A stretch of DNA of 64,000 nt from JAAFIW01 sp031414805 (lineage in GTDB: Bacteria > Pseudomonadota > Gammaproteobacteria > Burkholderiales > Burkholderiaceae_C): assembly GCA_031414805.1 (NCBI GenBank), contig JANOQJ010000080.1, forward strand, positions 62,001 to 126,000, given 5' to 3'. Below are positions 24,009 to 33,109 of the stretch, piece after piece. Positions within the stretch are counted from its first letter, which is position 1. Each line of letters opens with the position of its first letter. Below the pieces are notes generated by a model, which was not told the origin of the DNA, did no database searches, and saw nothing but the letters and a program-made list of their open reading frames with translations. A program made the translations under genes and the position numbers.

Positions 24009-25823
24009 TCAAGCCACAAATTGCAAAGCCGCCAGCCGCGCATACACACCGCCCGCCGCCACCAACGCGTCGTGCGTGCCTATTTCCACCATGCGACCCT
24101 GTTCGAGCACCACGATGCGGTTGGCTTTTTGCACCGTAGCCAGCCGGTGGGCAATGACCAGTGTGGTGCGGCCCTGCATGGCGACCTCCAGCGCGGCTTG
24201 CACCATGCGCTCGCTCTCGGCGTCCAAGGCGCTTGTGGCTTCGTCGAGCAGCAGCACGGGGGCGTTTTTCAGCATGGCACGCGCAATGGCCATGCGCTGG
24301 CGCTGCCCGCCCGACAGCCGCACGCCGCGCTCGCCCAGAAAACTGTTGTAGCCCTCCGGCAGGGCGCGGATGAACTCATCGGCAAAAGCCGCTTGGGCGG
24401 CGGCATGCACCTGCGCGTCGGTCGCATCAGGTCGCCCATAGCGAATGTTTTCCAGCGCGCTGGCTGAGAAAATCACTGCGTCCTGCGGCACCACGGCAAT
24501 GCTGCCGCGCAATTGATCTAGCGGCTGCTGCGCAATGGGCACGCCGCCCACCGAAATCACGCCTTGTTGCGGGTCGTAAAAGCGCTGCAGCAACTGAAAC
24601 AAGGTGGTTTTGCCCGCGCCGCTGGCCCCCACCAGCGCCACGGTTTCGCCGGGGGCCACCGCCAGCGTCAGCTCGTGAATGGACGGTTGGCCGGGGCGAG
24701 ACGGGTAGGTGAAAGTAATTGCTTCAAAATTGATAGCTGCTTGAGCAGTATCTATAAGGGCTGTTGGCCGATTTGGCTTAAAAACGCCGTCTGGCGGCGA
24801 AACAATGGCGGAGCGCCCATGCAGCAGTTCCATCAGCCGCTCGGTGGCACCCGCTGCCCGCTGCAAGTCGCCATAGACTTCGCCCAGCACCGCAAACGCG
24901 GCGGCCAGCATGATCACGTAAACCACCGTCTGCCCCAGATGCCCAGCACTGATGCGCCCGAGCATGACCGCCTGCGTACCCTGAAACAGCCCCCACAACA
25001 GCGCGCCCGAGGTGGCAATGATGATGAACGCGATCAACACCGCGCGGGTCTTGCTGCGCTGCACTGCGGCGACAAACGCGTTTTGCGTCGACGCATCAAA
25101 CCGTGCCGACTCGCGGCCTTCCGCCGTGTAGCTTTGCACCACCGGAATCGCGTTCAGTACCTCGGCGGCAATGGCGCTTGAATCGGCCACCCGGTCCTGG
25201 CTGGCGCGCGACAGCTTGCGCACCCGCCGGCCAAACCACAGCGAGGGAATCACGATCAGCACCAGCACGCCCATCACCATGCCCATCACCCGCGGATTCG
25301 TCCAGACCAACACGCCCAAAGCACCCAAACCCATCACCACATTGCGCAGCCCCATGGAAAGCGACGAGCCCACCACGGTTTGCACCAGCGTGGTGTCGGT
25401 TGTCAGGCGCGAGAGCACTTCGCCAGTCTGCGTGGTCTCAAAAAACTGCGGGCTTTGGCGCAGCACATGCGCATACACCGCGTTGCGCAGATCGCCGGTG
25501 ACGCGCTCGCCTAACCAGCTCACGGTGTAAAACCGTGCCGCACTGAACACACCCAGCGCCACCGCCACACCAAACAATTCAAAAAAGTGACCCCGCAACG
25601 CCATCAGTTGCTCAGCCTTGCTGCCCGTGACCACCGCGCCCGATACCAGCCCCCCATCAATCAGCCCCCGCAGCGCCAGCGGAAACGCCAGCGTGGCCCC
25701 CGCCGACAGCAGTAAAAACAGACCCGCCAGCGCAATCTGCACACGGTAAGGCCGCAGAAAAGGCAGCAGGCCCCCCAATGCACGGGGATGGGGTTTAGTG
25801 GGTGCTTGATCAGTGGCTGTCAT
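24009..25823 (-). CDS. MsbA-like ABC exporter (TMD-NBD half transporter)
   Basis: A 604-residue half transporter with six membrane helices (about 20-320) and a C-terminal ATPase: Walker A GASGAGKTT, signature LSGGQRQRM, Walker B VLLLDEATSALD and the H-loop VIAHRLAT. It exports lipids or drugs as a homodimer; the substrate is not fixed by sequence. A 63-nt repeat copy lies at residues 347-368, exactly in the linker between the membrane and ATPase domains, adding ALIDTAQAAI in frame. A catalytically harmless insertion site is implied. Confidence 0.9.
   Translation of the reverse strand: MTATDQAPTKPHPRALGGLLPFLRPYRVQIALAGLFLLLSAGATLAFPLALRGLIDGGLVSGAVVTGSKAEQLMALRGHFFELFGVAVALGVFSAARFYTVSWLGERVTGDLRNAVYAHVLRQSPQFFETTQTGEVLSRLTTDTTLVQTVVGSSLSMGLRNVVMGLGALGVLVWTNPRVMGMVMGVLVLIVIPSLWFGRRVRKLSRASQDRVADSSAIAAEVLNAIPVVQSYTAEGRESARFDASTQNAFVAAVQRSKTRAVLIAFIIIATSGALLWGLFQGTQAVMLGRISAGHLGQTVVYVIMLAAAFAVLGEVYGDLQRAAGATERLMELLHGRSAIVSPPDGVFKPNRPTALIDTAQAAINFEAITFTYPSRPGQPSIHELTLAVAPGETVALVGASGAGKTTLFQLLQRFYDPQQGVISVGGVPIAQQPLDQLRGSIAVVPQDAVIFSASALENIRYGRPDATDAQVHAAAQAAFADEFIRALPEGYNSFLGERGVRLSGGQRQRMAIARAMLKNAPVLLLDEATSALDAESERMVQAALEVAMQGRTTLVIAHRLATVQKANRIVVLEQGRMVEIGTHDALVAAGGVYARLAALQFVA
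24721..24784 (+). repeat. 63-nt dispersed repeat, copy 4, antisense inside the MsbA-like gene
   Basis: Plus-strand GCTTCAAAATTGATAGC, then TGCTTGAGCAGTATCTATAA, then TTTGGCTTAAAA. On the coding (minus) strand it is open and encodes ...PTALIDTAQAAINF.... The TGA triplet of the plus strand is out of frame for the gene and is kept. Confidence 0.9.
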
Positions 25824-25990
25824 TTAAATTTTCGTTTGAATGCTGGGTGTCGTGGTGCGGCGGGAGGCCATAGGTCTAGCCTGGGCCAGACCCGCGCTGC
25901 AAAATCTGCAGGGGGTTTGGCGCAACCATACAGGGGTTGGCGAAATGGCGTTGACGCCACCCGCAGGGCTAACGAGCGCGCGGTCGTGAG

Positions 25991-26623
25991 CTAACCCTCG
26001 TTCGCACGAACTTCCCGCGCTGCCGTCAGCAAAAGCCGCAAGCCGAACGCGCCCACCAAAGCAGCCGCCACTCGGCTGACCAGCCTCGCGTGCCGCGCGT
26101 AGCCCGCTTGCAGCCAACGGTGGCTGAACGCCACAGCCAGCAGCGTGTGCCACACCAGCGCGTTGATGAAGACCAGCACGACAGCGGCAATCGACAGTGT
26201 GGAGGTCGGGTCCGCTGGCAGTGCCGTGGCGAACACGCTGCCAAAGAACAGCGCCGATTTCGGGTTCATGATGTTGGTGAAAAAGCCCATACGAAAGGCC
26301 TGCCAAGCCGACACGTTTGTTGGCTGCGAGCCCGCGCGCACGAGGCCCGAGCGCCACAGCTTGAACGCGATGTAGCACAGGTAAATGCCCCCTGCGACCT
26401 GCACGCCCAGGCGCAGACCCGGGTGCGCCGCAAACACCGCATTAACGCCAAGAATCGCCAGCAACGCCCAAATGGCAGCCACCACGGCAACGCCGAGGCC
26501 AGCAAAACAAGCCGCAGCCCGGTAGCCGCTGGCAGCCAATTGAGACACCACGAGCACGTTGGCACCCGGGGTGACCAGGACGATCCAGTGAAGCGCGGCG
26601 ATGGAGAGCAGGGTGAGCAACAT
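25991..26623 (-). CDS. LysE/RhtB-family amino-acid exporter
   Basis: A 210-residue protein with six predicted membrane helices. HWIVLVTPGANVLVV and GFFTNIMNPKSALFFGSVF are the family hallmarks (PGP/PGAN and NPK motifs). It exports an amino acid or related metabolite. It is 167 nt upstream of the MsbA-like gene on the same strand; the gap has no obvious feature. Start ATG at 26623. Confidence 0.9.
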   Translation of the reverse strand: MLLTLLSIAALHWIVLVTPGANVLVVSQLAASGYRAAACFAGLGVAVVAAIWALLAILGVNAVFAAHPGLRLGVQVAGGIYLCYIAFKLWRSGLVRAGSQPTNVSAWQAFRMGFFTNIMNPKSALFFGSVFATALPADPTSTLSIAAVVLVFINALVWHTLLAVAFSHRWLQAGYARHARLVSRVAAALVGAFGLRLLLTAAREVRANEG

Positions 26624-26649
26624 GTGTGGCCTGATTTTCAGTTTGGGTT

Positions 26650-26765
26650 ATTGATCCGGCCCGATGAAGTATCAACCGTTCGCCCTGAGGTATCGAAGGG
26701 CTCGCGATGGCTTCGATACCTCAGCCCGAACGGAAATTTAATACTTCTTCGGGCCTTATCGATAG
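26650..26765. repeat. Palindromic intergenic repeat (GGCCCGAAGAAGTAT family), long copy
   Basis: The outer arms GATCCGGCCCGATGAAGTAT (from 26653) and ATACTTCTTCGGGCCTTATC (to 26760) are inverted with about three mismatches in 20. An inner perfect pair GAGGTATCGAAG / CTTCGATACCTC makes a central stem. The block CCTCAGCCCGAACGGAAATT recurs at 37833-37852. Confidence 0.7.
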
Positions 26766-26782
26766 TAGTGGAACAGCACTGT

Positions 26783-27247
26783 TCACGGGTAGCGGTGATA
26801 CATGAAAAACTGCGCGTCTTGGCTCCAGCCTTGAGACTCGTAAAGCGTTTGGCCTGGCCCATTGTCCCTGGCGACATTCAGCGTGACCCGCGCGGCCCCG
26901 TGCGACCAGGCGTAGTGCTCAACCGCCGCCAGCAGTCTGGAAGCTACGCCTTTTCGGCGACCGTTTTCGTTGACGAACAGATCGTTGAGGATGAAAACTC
27001 TCGCCAGCGAAATGGATGAGTAGCTGGGAAAAAGCTGTGCAAAACCCAGCGGCGCCGAATGTTCGTGCGCGATAAAGACGACGGACTCACCGTGATCGAA
27101 GCGCGCCCGCAGAAAAGCACGGGCAGCCGAAAGGTCGCTGGCTTTGCCTTGAAAAACGCGGTACTTGTCGAACAGTTCGGCCAGCTCTTGCAGGTCAGAG
27201 AAGGTGGCTTGACGAACCGTGATGTCGCTCATGTTTTGAGAGGTCAT
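26783..27247 (-). CDS. GNAT-family N-acetyltransferase
   Basis: A 154-residue acetyltransferase. LNDLFVNENGRRKGVASRLLAAVEHYA includes the acetyl-CoA loop RRKGVAS, and NGPGQTLYESQGW is the typical C-terminal motif. The substrate is unknown. The start could be the ATG at 27247 or at 27232 (MSDITVRQA), the latter aligning better with the family N-terminus. Confidence 0.85.
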   Translation of the reverse strand: MTSQNMSDITVRQATFSDLQELAELFDKYRVFQGKASDLSAARAFLRARFDHGESVVFIAHEHSAPLGFAQLFPSYSSISLARVFILNDLFVNENGRRKGVASRLLAAVEHYAWSHGAARVTLNVARDNGPGQTLYESQGWSQDAQFFMYHRYP

Positions 27248-27309
27248 GTGAAGGGTGGATAGGTATTAGAAACTGCACTTGCGCGCAACGACTTGGTTTC
27301 AAGCGTGTA

Positions 27310-27945
27310 TCAACGTTTTTCGGCACTTGCCAAGTGGCCTGGCTCGAAAAGCCCTAAGGCCTGGCGAAGCAAGGACTCGGAGATTGTGTTGGGCCCGGTA
27401 GCGACCGAAACGGGCAGGCCAAACCAGTGCGCGAGCGGGTACTCGAACGCGAACTCGATTGCTTTGGCATCGCGCGTGTTGCGACTGACCGGGCTGTCGA
27501 CCAGCGAAAGCCAGACCCGCTCGAACGCTGACTCAGCCAGTTGCTGCCTGGAGATGTGGATGGCCCCGACGCTGCGCCAGGCGTTGACGCAACCGATCTC
27601 GGCGAAGGCAGGCCCCTGACCCGCCACGGGACATCCGAGCTCGTGGCGAAAGACGTCGAAGAACGACTGCTGAGCGCTGACTGCCAGCAGACATTTGCTG
27701 GAAAACGCTTCAACCTCGCGCACTGAACCCGTTATGCGGGCGCCAAAGAACGAGCGGCCAAAGAACGCTTCAAAGGCAAGCTCGGTGCTATCTGCGAGGT
27801 AGGCCAGCAGTTCGGAGTGCAACGGCACCCGTCCACCTGGAAAAGACCAAGCCTTCTCCCACTCACCATTTTTCGCGAACTGGTAGGAGGTGGGTGCTGA
27901 CGTGAATTGCGGCAAGCAGTCAAGCATTTGGGATATCTGAAACAT
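27310..27945 (-). CDS. Hypothetical protein
   Basis: A 211-residue soluble protein without a family I recognise. It is rich in aromatic residues and in Ala/Ser, has no signal peptide or membrane helix, and no nucleotide-binding motif. Codon use looks like its neighbours. It stands alone between a GNAT gene and mnmC, on the same strand, with a 63-nt downstream space to GNAT. A bacterial immunity or SMI1-like role is conceivable but unsupported. Confidence 0.6.
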   Translation of the reverse strand: MFQISQMLDCLPQFTSAPTSYQFAKNGEWEKAWSFPGGRVPLHSELLAYLADSTELAFEAFFGRSFFGARITGSVREVEAFSSKCLLAVSAQQSFFDVFRHELGCPVAGQGPAFAEIGCVNAWRSVGAIHISRQQLAESAFERVWLSLVDSPVSRNTRDAKAIEFAFEYPLAHWFGLPVSVATGPNTISESLLRQALGLFEPGHLASAEKR

Positions 27946-28114
27946 CAGCGGTGCGGGTGGGAATCAGTGGCGCGGGTGGGAAACAGGCGCAGAGTCGAAG
28001 CAGTGACAGTATGAAACGCCGATACCAACGCCAGCGACATCCCCACGCTGTTCGCACACCATGCAGTTGCTAAACCTATGTGTAGAGAATTTGCTTCCAA
28101 CTTTTTCCTTTTTT

Positions 28115-28177
28115 ACTCTTAAATTGATAGCTGCTTGAGCAGTATCTACAAGGGCTGATGCCGTATTTCGCATAAAT
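28115..28177 (+). repeat. 63-nt dispersed repeat, intergenic copy 5
   Basis: Plus-strand ACTCTTAAATTGATAGC then TGCTTGAGCAGTATCTACAA, ending TTTCGCATAAA. TGA intact. It lies in the 263-nt gap between the hypothetical gene and mnmC. A small open frame across it on the minus strand encodes ALVDTAQAAI, but I do not call it a gene. Confidence 0.88.
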
Positions 28178-28208
28178 TTTACGAAATCACACGCAACACC
28201 GCCCGCAC

Positions 28209-29816
28209 TCACCCATCCCACCGCCCTACATCAAACGCCTGTGCCAACCTGGCCTCTATCGGCAGGGGTTCGCCGTGCAGCCGTGCAGCCAGCAGCTCGG
28301 CGCAGAGGGCGGCGAAAGTGAGGCCTCGGGAGCCCATGGCGGTGCTGATGTGCAAGCCTGGGAGCCATTGACCGGCTAGGGGGAAGCGGTCGCGGGAGGT
28401 GCAGCGTTGGGCTTGCCAGGTTTGAACCTGACCGCTGCGAAATTGCGCGTCGATAGCTGGTGCGGCTTGGGGGAGCAGGGTGTTCAGGCGGTGGTGGTTG
28501 GCTTGCAGGCCCGCTTGCGCGTCGAGCTGGCTCAGCGGCGCCCGCTCGTAGGTAGAGCCGCTGAGCCAGAACGGGCTTCGACACGCCGCGCCCGCCACGT
28601 TGGGAATGAAGTGGCCGTGGCCGCTGATGGGGTGGGGCGGGGCGCACTGCGCCAGCTCGGGTGTCCAGGGGCCGTGGGCGACCTGGCCTGCCACCTGATC
28701 CAGGTGCTCGTTCAGCGCGCTGGTTTCAGTTCCCCGCGCTGGCAGAAGCCGGATCGCAGCATAGGCGGTGCACACCACCACGAGCGATGCCTGCGCGATA
28801 ACCCGACTGGTTGCATCCAGCGCTTGCCACCGGTGGCGTTCGCCGTCGGGCAGGTTTTGCAAACGAGCGACCGACTGTCCGCCCACAAAGCGAATGCCGC
28901 TGTGCGCCAGCCAGGCCCCCACCAGGGCTTGGGGTTTGATCCACACGGCGTGGGGGAGCAACACGCCGTCCCGCATCGCGGGCGTGGGTTGCCAGTCCGT
29001 GCCAATTTGCAGCAGGGCTTGGGCGGCTTCTAGCGTCATGCGCAAACCGGCGCGGCTGGCGCGCGACAGGGGTGCGTCGTCTGGCGATACATGGGGCACC
29101 AGCAGCCCAACGGGCAGGCTGGATGCGCCTTGCGCGGGTTGTGGTGCAGCATCAACCACCTGCACCTGCCATCCCCGGCGTGCCAGGCTGTGCGCCACGG
29201 CTGCGCCGCTGAGGCCTGCGCCAATCACCAGGGCCTGGCTGGGCTCTGCGCGTGCGAGTGGCTGGCGGCGCAGGGCCCAACGGGGGTTGTAGATGCCGTG
29301 CTGACCGGCGGCGTCCACCTCAAAACCCAGACTTTCCAGCATTTGGCGCAGCGGCGCGCTGCAGCCCTGCAGGGCCATGCGTGTGCCGCGCACGCAGTGG
29401 CGGACCAGGGCCTTGAGTGTGTCGAGGCTGGGGTCTGATTCAAACGTCGCCCGCACCGAGTCGGCGTCGCATACCAGGGCGCGCAGCATGGCTTGCAAGC
29501 CTTCCCTGGGTTTCGGGATGGCCAGCGTGAGCAGCACGCGCCCGTGGTTGAGGTTGATGCGGTGGATGCCGGGGCTCAGTCCCCACAGCTGAGCCGTCAA
29601 CTGGCTGGACAATGGGTGATGCTGCGCCAGCCGTTGCGAAATGTCGCTGCCTACCACCGCCACATAGTGCAGCCGCTCGCAGCGTTGCGGGTCACGCTGC
29701 CACAGGTTCCAGGTGCGCAGGAAATGCCCGCCATCGCCAAAGTCGGTATCTAAAACCGTGTGGCTCACACGCCCCGCCCAGCCATAACAATCACTGGGCA
29801 ACGGACTTTCAGTCAT
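28209..29816 (-). CDS. mnmC: MnmC-like tRNA modification protein with a reduced methyltransferase domain
   Basis: A 535-residue protein (E. coli MnmC has about 668). The C-terminal part from about residue 190 is the FAD-dependent oxidase that removes carboxymethyl from cmnm5s2U34: dinucleotide loop ALVIGAGLSGAAVAHSLARRGW, IGTDWQPTPAMRDGVLLPHAVWIKP and the C-terminal TAMGSRGLTFAALCAELLAA. The N-terminal 180 residues resemble the methyltransferase only in parts (FGDGGHFLRTWNLW in place of the GFGTGLNFL loop) and lack the DAWFLDGFAPAKN active-site block. The methyltransferase step is probably lost or done by another protein. Confidence 0.82.
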   Translation of the reverse strand: MTESPLPSDCYGWAGRVSHTVLDTDFGDGGHFLRTWNLWQRDPQRCERLHYVAVVGSDISQRLAQHHPLSSQLTAQLWGLSPGIHRINLNHGRVLLTLAIPKPREGLQAMLRALVCDADSVRATFESDPSLDTLKALVRHCVRGTRMALQGCSAPLRQMLESLGFEVDAAGQHGIYNPRWALRRQPLARAEPSQALVIGAGLSGAAVAHSLARRGWQVQVVDAAPQPAQGASSLPVGLLVPHVSPDDAPLSRASRAGLRMTLEAAQALLQIGTDWQPTPAMRDGVLLPHAVWIKPQALVGAWLAHSGIRFVGGQSVARLQNLPDGERHRWQALDATSRVIAQASLVVVCTAYAAIRLLPARGTETSALNEHLDQVAGQVAHGPWTPELAQCAPPHPISGHGHFIPNVAGAACRSPFWLSGSTYERAPLSQLDAQAGLQANHHRLNTLLPQAAPAIDAQFRSGQVQTWQAQRCTSRDRFPLAGQWLPGLHISTAMGSRGLTFAALCAELLAARLHGEPLPIEARLAQAFDVGRWDG

Positions 29817-29852
29817 CTGTCATGCGTTTTCAGGAACGCGGTCATGGCGTCA

Positions 29853-30125
29853 TCAAGCCGCAGGCGGCACATACCCCTGCACAGCATCAGCACCACCTTC
29901 AAAAAAGTGCTTTTCCATCTGGCGCTTCAGGTATTCGCGGGCACGCTGGTCGGCCAGGTTCAGGCGGTTTTCATTGACCAGCATGGTTTGCTGCTTGAGC
30001 CAGTCGGCCCAGGCTTGCTTGCTCACGTTCTCCCAAATGCGCTTGCCCAACTCGCCGGGGTAGGGGGGAAAGTCAAGACCATCCGCATTGGGGCCGAATT
30101 TGACGCAGGTGACGGTACGGGGCAT
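29853..30125 (-). CDS. yggX: Fe(II)-trafficking/oxidative damage protection protein
   Basis: A 90-residue YggX protein: MPRTVTCVKFGPNADGLDFPPYPGELGKRI with the single conserved Cys7, then WADWLKQQTMLVNENRLNLADQRAREYLKRQME. It protects Fe-S proteins and moves iron in known members. The ATG at 30125 matches the family start; an ATG five codons earlier is less likely. It is divergent from the sulfate transporter genes. Confidence 0.95.
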   Translation of the reverse strand: MPRTVTCVKFGPNADGLDFPPYPGELGKRIWENVSKQAWADWLKQQTMLVNENRLNLADQRAREYLKRQMEKHFFEGGADAVQGYVPPAA

Positions 30126-30246
30126 GGGGATCTTTCGCAAGGTTTAAGATTTTTTAGAAATAACAAAAGAATATTTTATTCGTTTGAGTTCTAACGAGAC
30201 GCTTTCAGAATCCGTCGCATTGACCAACTCGATGTGCAGGAATTTC
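30126..30246 (+). promoter_or_regulatory. AT-rich promoter region of the sulfate transport operon
   Basis: From 30146 to 30180 the sequence is strongly AT-rich (TTTTTTAGAAATAACAAAAG and onward), unlike its GC-rich surroundings. CysB activator sites are AT-rich and lie upstream of such operons. I cannot fix a precise site. Confidence 0.3.
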
Positions 30247-31293
30247 ATGAAACTTCGTCGCGACTTTATCAAGCTTCCCCTGGCGGGCATCACCATGGCA
30301 TTACTGGGCACCACAGCATTGCCCTTGAAAGCGCAGTCTCAAAGGCAGTCGCAGCCCCAAAGCATCAGCCTGCTCAACGTGTCCTACGACCCCACCCGCG
30401 AGCTGTATGTGGAATACAACGCGGCCTTTACCAGGCACTGGAAAGCCAAAACCGGGCAAGACGTCAGCATCAAACAATCGCACGGCGGCTCGGGTCGCCA
30501 GGCCCGCTCGGTGATTGACGGACTGGACGCCGACGTGGTGACCCTGGCCCTGGCCGGCGACATTGACGCCATTCATAAAAACGGTGCCTGGCTGCCTGCG
30601 GACTGGCAAAAGCGACTGCCGGGCAACTCCGCACCCTACACCTCGACCATCGTGCTGGTGGTGCGCCAGGGCAACCCCAAAGGCATCAAAGACTGGGACG
30701 ACTTGGTAAAACCCGGCATCAACGTGATCACACCCAACCCCAAAACCTCGGGCGGTGCGCGCTGGAACTATCTGGCGGCCTGGGAGTTTGCCAAACGCAA
30801 ATACGGTGGAGAGGCACAGGCCAAAGACTTTGTGGCCAAGCTGTATGCCAACGTGCCGGTGCTGGATACGGGCGCACGCGGCTCATCCGTCACCTTTGCC
30901 CAACGCAACCAGGGCGATGTGTTTATCTCCTGGGAAAACGAGGCCTATCTGCTTGAAAAAGAGTTTGGCAACAAGGTGGACTTTGTCTACCCGTCTCTGA
31001 GCGTGCTGGCCGAGCCGCCCGTGGCGCTGATCGACAAAAACGTCGACCGCAAAGGCACCCGCTCCGCCGCCGAGGAATACCTGAAGTTTTTGTACTCCGA
31101 GCAAGCACAAGACATCATTGGCAAGCACTTTTACCGGCCCACCTCCACCAAGGCGCAGGCCAAGTACGCCAAGCAATTGCCCAAGCTCAATCTGTTTTCG
31201 ATCAACGACGCCTTTGGCGGCTGGGCCAAGGCCGACAAAGACCACTTTGCTGATGGCGGCAGCTTTGACCAGATCTACAGCAAGGGCAAATGA
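30247..31293 (+). CDS. Sulfate/thiosulfate ABC transporter, periplasmic binding protein
   Basis: A 348-residue CysP/Sbp-type protein. After a basic start MKLRRDFIKLPLAG comes a signal segment to about ALPLKAQS. Family blocks are LLNVSYDPTRELYVEYNAAF, SHGGSGRQARSVIDGL, VTPNPKTSGGARWNYLAAW (here VITPNPKTSG) and RGSSVTFAQRNQGDVFISWENEA. It captures sulfate in the periplasm. The start at 30247 is chosen because upstream codons lack family match. The stop overlaps cysT by ATGA. Confidence 0.95.
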   Translation: MKLRRDFIKLPLAGITMALLGTTALPLKAQSQRQSQPQSISLLNVSYDPTRELYVEYNAAFTRHWKAKTGQDVSIKQSHGGSGRQARSVIDGLDADVVTLALAGDIDAIHKNGAWLPADWQKRLPGNSAPYTSTIVLVVRQGNPKGIKDWDDLVKPGINVITPNPKTSGGARWNYLAAWEFAKRKYGGEAQAKDFVAKLYANVPVLDTGARGSSVTFAQRNQGDVFISWENEAYLLEKEFGNKVDFVYPSLSVLAEPPVALIDKNVDRKGTRSAAEEYLKFLYSEQAQDIIGKHFYRPTSTKAQAKYAKQLPKLNLFSINDAFGGWAKADKDHFADGGSFDQIYSKGK

Positions 31294-32135
31294 GCAATCA
31301 CATCAAGCGCCGCACCCAGCGCCGGGTGCTGCCCGGCTTCAGCCTCACGCTGGGCTACACGGTTTTCTATCTGAGCTTGGTGGTCCTGATTCCGCTGTCC
31401 GCGCTGGTGTTCAAGACCTTCACCGTCAGCTGGGATCAGATCTGGGCTGCCATCAGTTCGCCGCGGGTTGTCGCGTCGTACCAACTCACGTTTGGTGCCT
31501 CGCTGTTGGCGGCGTTGGTCAATCTGGTGTTTGGGCTGCTGGTGGCCTGGGTGCTGGTGCGCTATGAGTTTCCAGGCAAAAAAATCATGGACGCGCTGGT
31601 CGATTTGCCTTTCGCGCTGCCCACTGCTGTGGCGGGCATTGCGCTCACAGCCCTGCTGGCCGGCAACGGTTGGGTGGGGCAATACTTTGAGCCGCATGGC
31701 ATCAAGTTAGCGTTTAACCCCACTGGCGTGGTGATTGCGCTGATCTTCATTGGCCTGCCGTTTGTGGTGCGCACCGTGCAGCCGGTGCTGGAAGATGTGG
31801 AGAAAGAACTTGAAGAGGCGGCTTTGTGCCTGGGCGCAACGCGTCTACAAACGTTTACCCGCGTCATCCTGCCCGCCATCCTGCCCGCATTGCTGACCGG
31901 CTTTGCACTGGCCTTTGCCAGGGCAATTGGCGAGTACGGCTCGGTCATCTTCATTGCCGGCAACATGCCCATGGTGTCCGAGATCACGCCGCTGATCATC
32001 ATCGGCAAGCTCGAGCAGTACGACTATGCCGGTGCCACCGCCGTGGCGCTGGTGATGCTGCTGATCTCGTTTGTGCTGCTGATGGTCATCAATGCCTTGC
32101 AGGCTTGGCAACGTCAACGCACTGGGGCGGTCTGA
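31290..32135 (+). CDS. cysT: Sulfate/thiosulfate ABC transporter permease CysT
   Basis: A 281-residue inner-membrane permease with six helices. The conserved DLPFALPTAVAGIALTALL and the cytoplasmic EAA loop ELEEAALCLGATRLQTFTRVILPAI match CysT/CysU. It forms the channel with CysW. It overlaps both neighbours by ATGA/TGATG, so the genes are co-translated. Confidence 0.96.
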   Translation: MSNHIKRRTQRRVLPGFSLTLGYTVFYLSLVVLIPLSALVFKTFTVSWDQIWAAISSPRVVASYQLTFGASLLAALVNLVFGLLVAWVLVRYEFPGKKIMDALVDLPFALPTAVAGIALTALLAGNGWVGQYFEPHGIKLAFNPTGVVIALIFIGLPFVVRTVQPVLEDVEKELEEAALCLGATRLQTFTRVILPAILPALLTGFALAFARAIGEYGSVIFIAGNMPMVSEITPLIIIGKLEQYDYAGATAVALVMLLISFVLLMVINALQAWQRQRTGAV

Positions 32136-33028
32136 TGGCGACTCAAAAACGTTTGCAAACAACCGAAGCCCCCTGGGTTCGCTACACCCTGATCGGTATT
32201 GCGCTGGCCTTCATGCTGCTGTTTCTGGTGCTCCCACTGGCCGCCGTGTTTGCTGAAGCACTGCGCAAGGGCTGGGGCGCTTACTGGGAAGCGCTGAAGG
32301 AGCCGGACGCGTGGTCGGCCATCCGCTTGACGCTGATTACCGCGGCGGTGGCGGTTCCGTTGAACCTGGTGTTTGGTGTGTTGGCCGCATGGGCGATTGC
32401 CAAGTACGAGTTTCGCGGCAAGGCCTTTTTGATTACCTTGATAGATCTGCCGTTTTCGGTGTCGCCAGTGGTGGCGGGGCTGATCTATGTGCTGGTGTTC
32501 GGCGCGCAGGGTTGGTTTGGCCCCTGGCTGGCGGCCAATGACATCAAGATCGTGTTTGCCGTGCCGGGCATCATTCTGGCCACCGTTTTCGTGACCTTTC
32601 CCTTCATTGCGCGCGAGCTGATTCCGCTGATGCAGGCCCAGGGCAACGAGGAGGAGCAGGCCGCCATCGTGCTGGGCGCAACCGGCTGGCAGACCTTCTG
32701 GTATGTGACCCTGCCCAACATCAAATGGGGCCTGTTGTATGGCGTAATTTTGTGCAACGCACGCGCCATGGGTGAGTTTGGCGCGGTGTCGGTGGTGTCC
32801 GGTCACATCCGAGGCCAAACCAACACGATGCCGCTGCACGTGGAGGTGCTGTACAACGAATACCAGTCAGTAGCCGCCTTTGCCGTGGCCTCGCTGCTGG
32901 CCCTGCTGGCGCTGGTGACGCTGGCGATCAAGTCGGTGGCGCAGTGGCGGCATGAGCGCGAGATGAAGGCCATTGCCAGCCTGCCGCCGGAGGCGCCCCG
33001 GCAACCGGCTGTGGCTGCGGGGGTGTGA
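32135..33028 (+). CDS. cysW: Sulfate/thiosulfate ABC transporter permease CysW
   Basis: A 297-residue permease, paralogous to CysT: DLPFSVSPVVAGLIYVLVFG, EEEQAAIVLGATGWQTFWYVTLPNI (EAA loop) and AVSVVSGHIRGQTNTMPLHVE. The start is the ATG at 32135 overlapping the cysT stop; the longer open frame runs antisense-like through cysT and is not coding. A 334-nt gap with a large inverted repeat separates it from cysA. Confidence 0.96.
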   Translation: MATQKRLQTTEAPWVRYTLIGIALAFMLLFLVLPLAAVFAEALRKGWGAYWEALKEPDAWSAIRLTLITAAVAVPLNLVFGVLAAWAIAKYEFRGKAFLITLIDLPFSVSPVVAGLIYVLVFGAQGWFGPWLAANDIKIVFAVPGIILATVFVTFPFIARELIPLMQAQGNEEEQAAIVLGATGWQTFWYVTLPNIKWGLLYGVILCNARAMGEFGAVSVVSGHIRGQTNTMPLHVEVLYNEYQSVAAFAVASLLALLALVTLAIKSVAQWRHEREMKAIASLPPEAPRQPAVAAGV

Positions 33029-33109
33029 AATTGTTGACCCTCTGTATTGCACAAGCGAGCGATGTTTGTGGCCTCGCGGGGGATCGGGCGGGCATGGCAC
33101 TCTGCTGCG

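Noticed and set aside
27964..28221. 85-residue minus-strand frame through the 63-nt repeat
   Set aside because: It is a shadow of the repeat (ALVDTAQAAI) with no domain and no good start; it only shows that the repeat is open in that frame.
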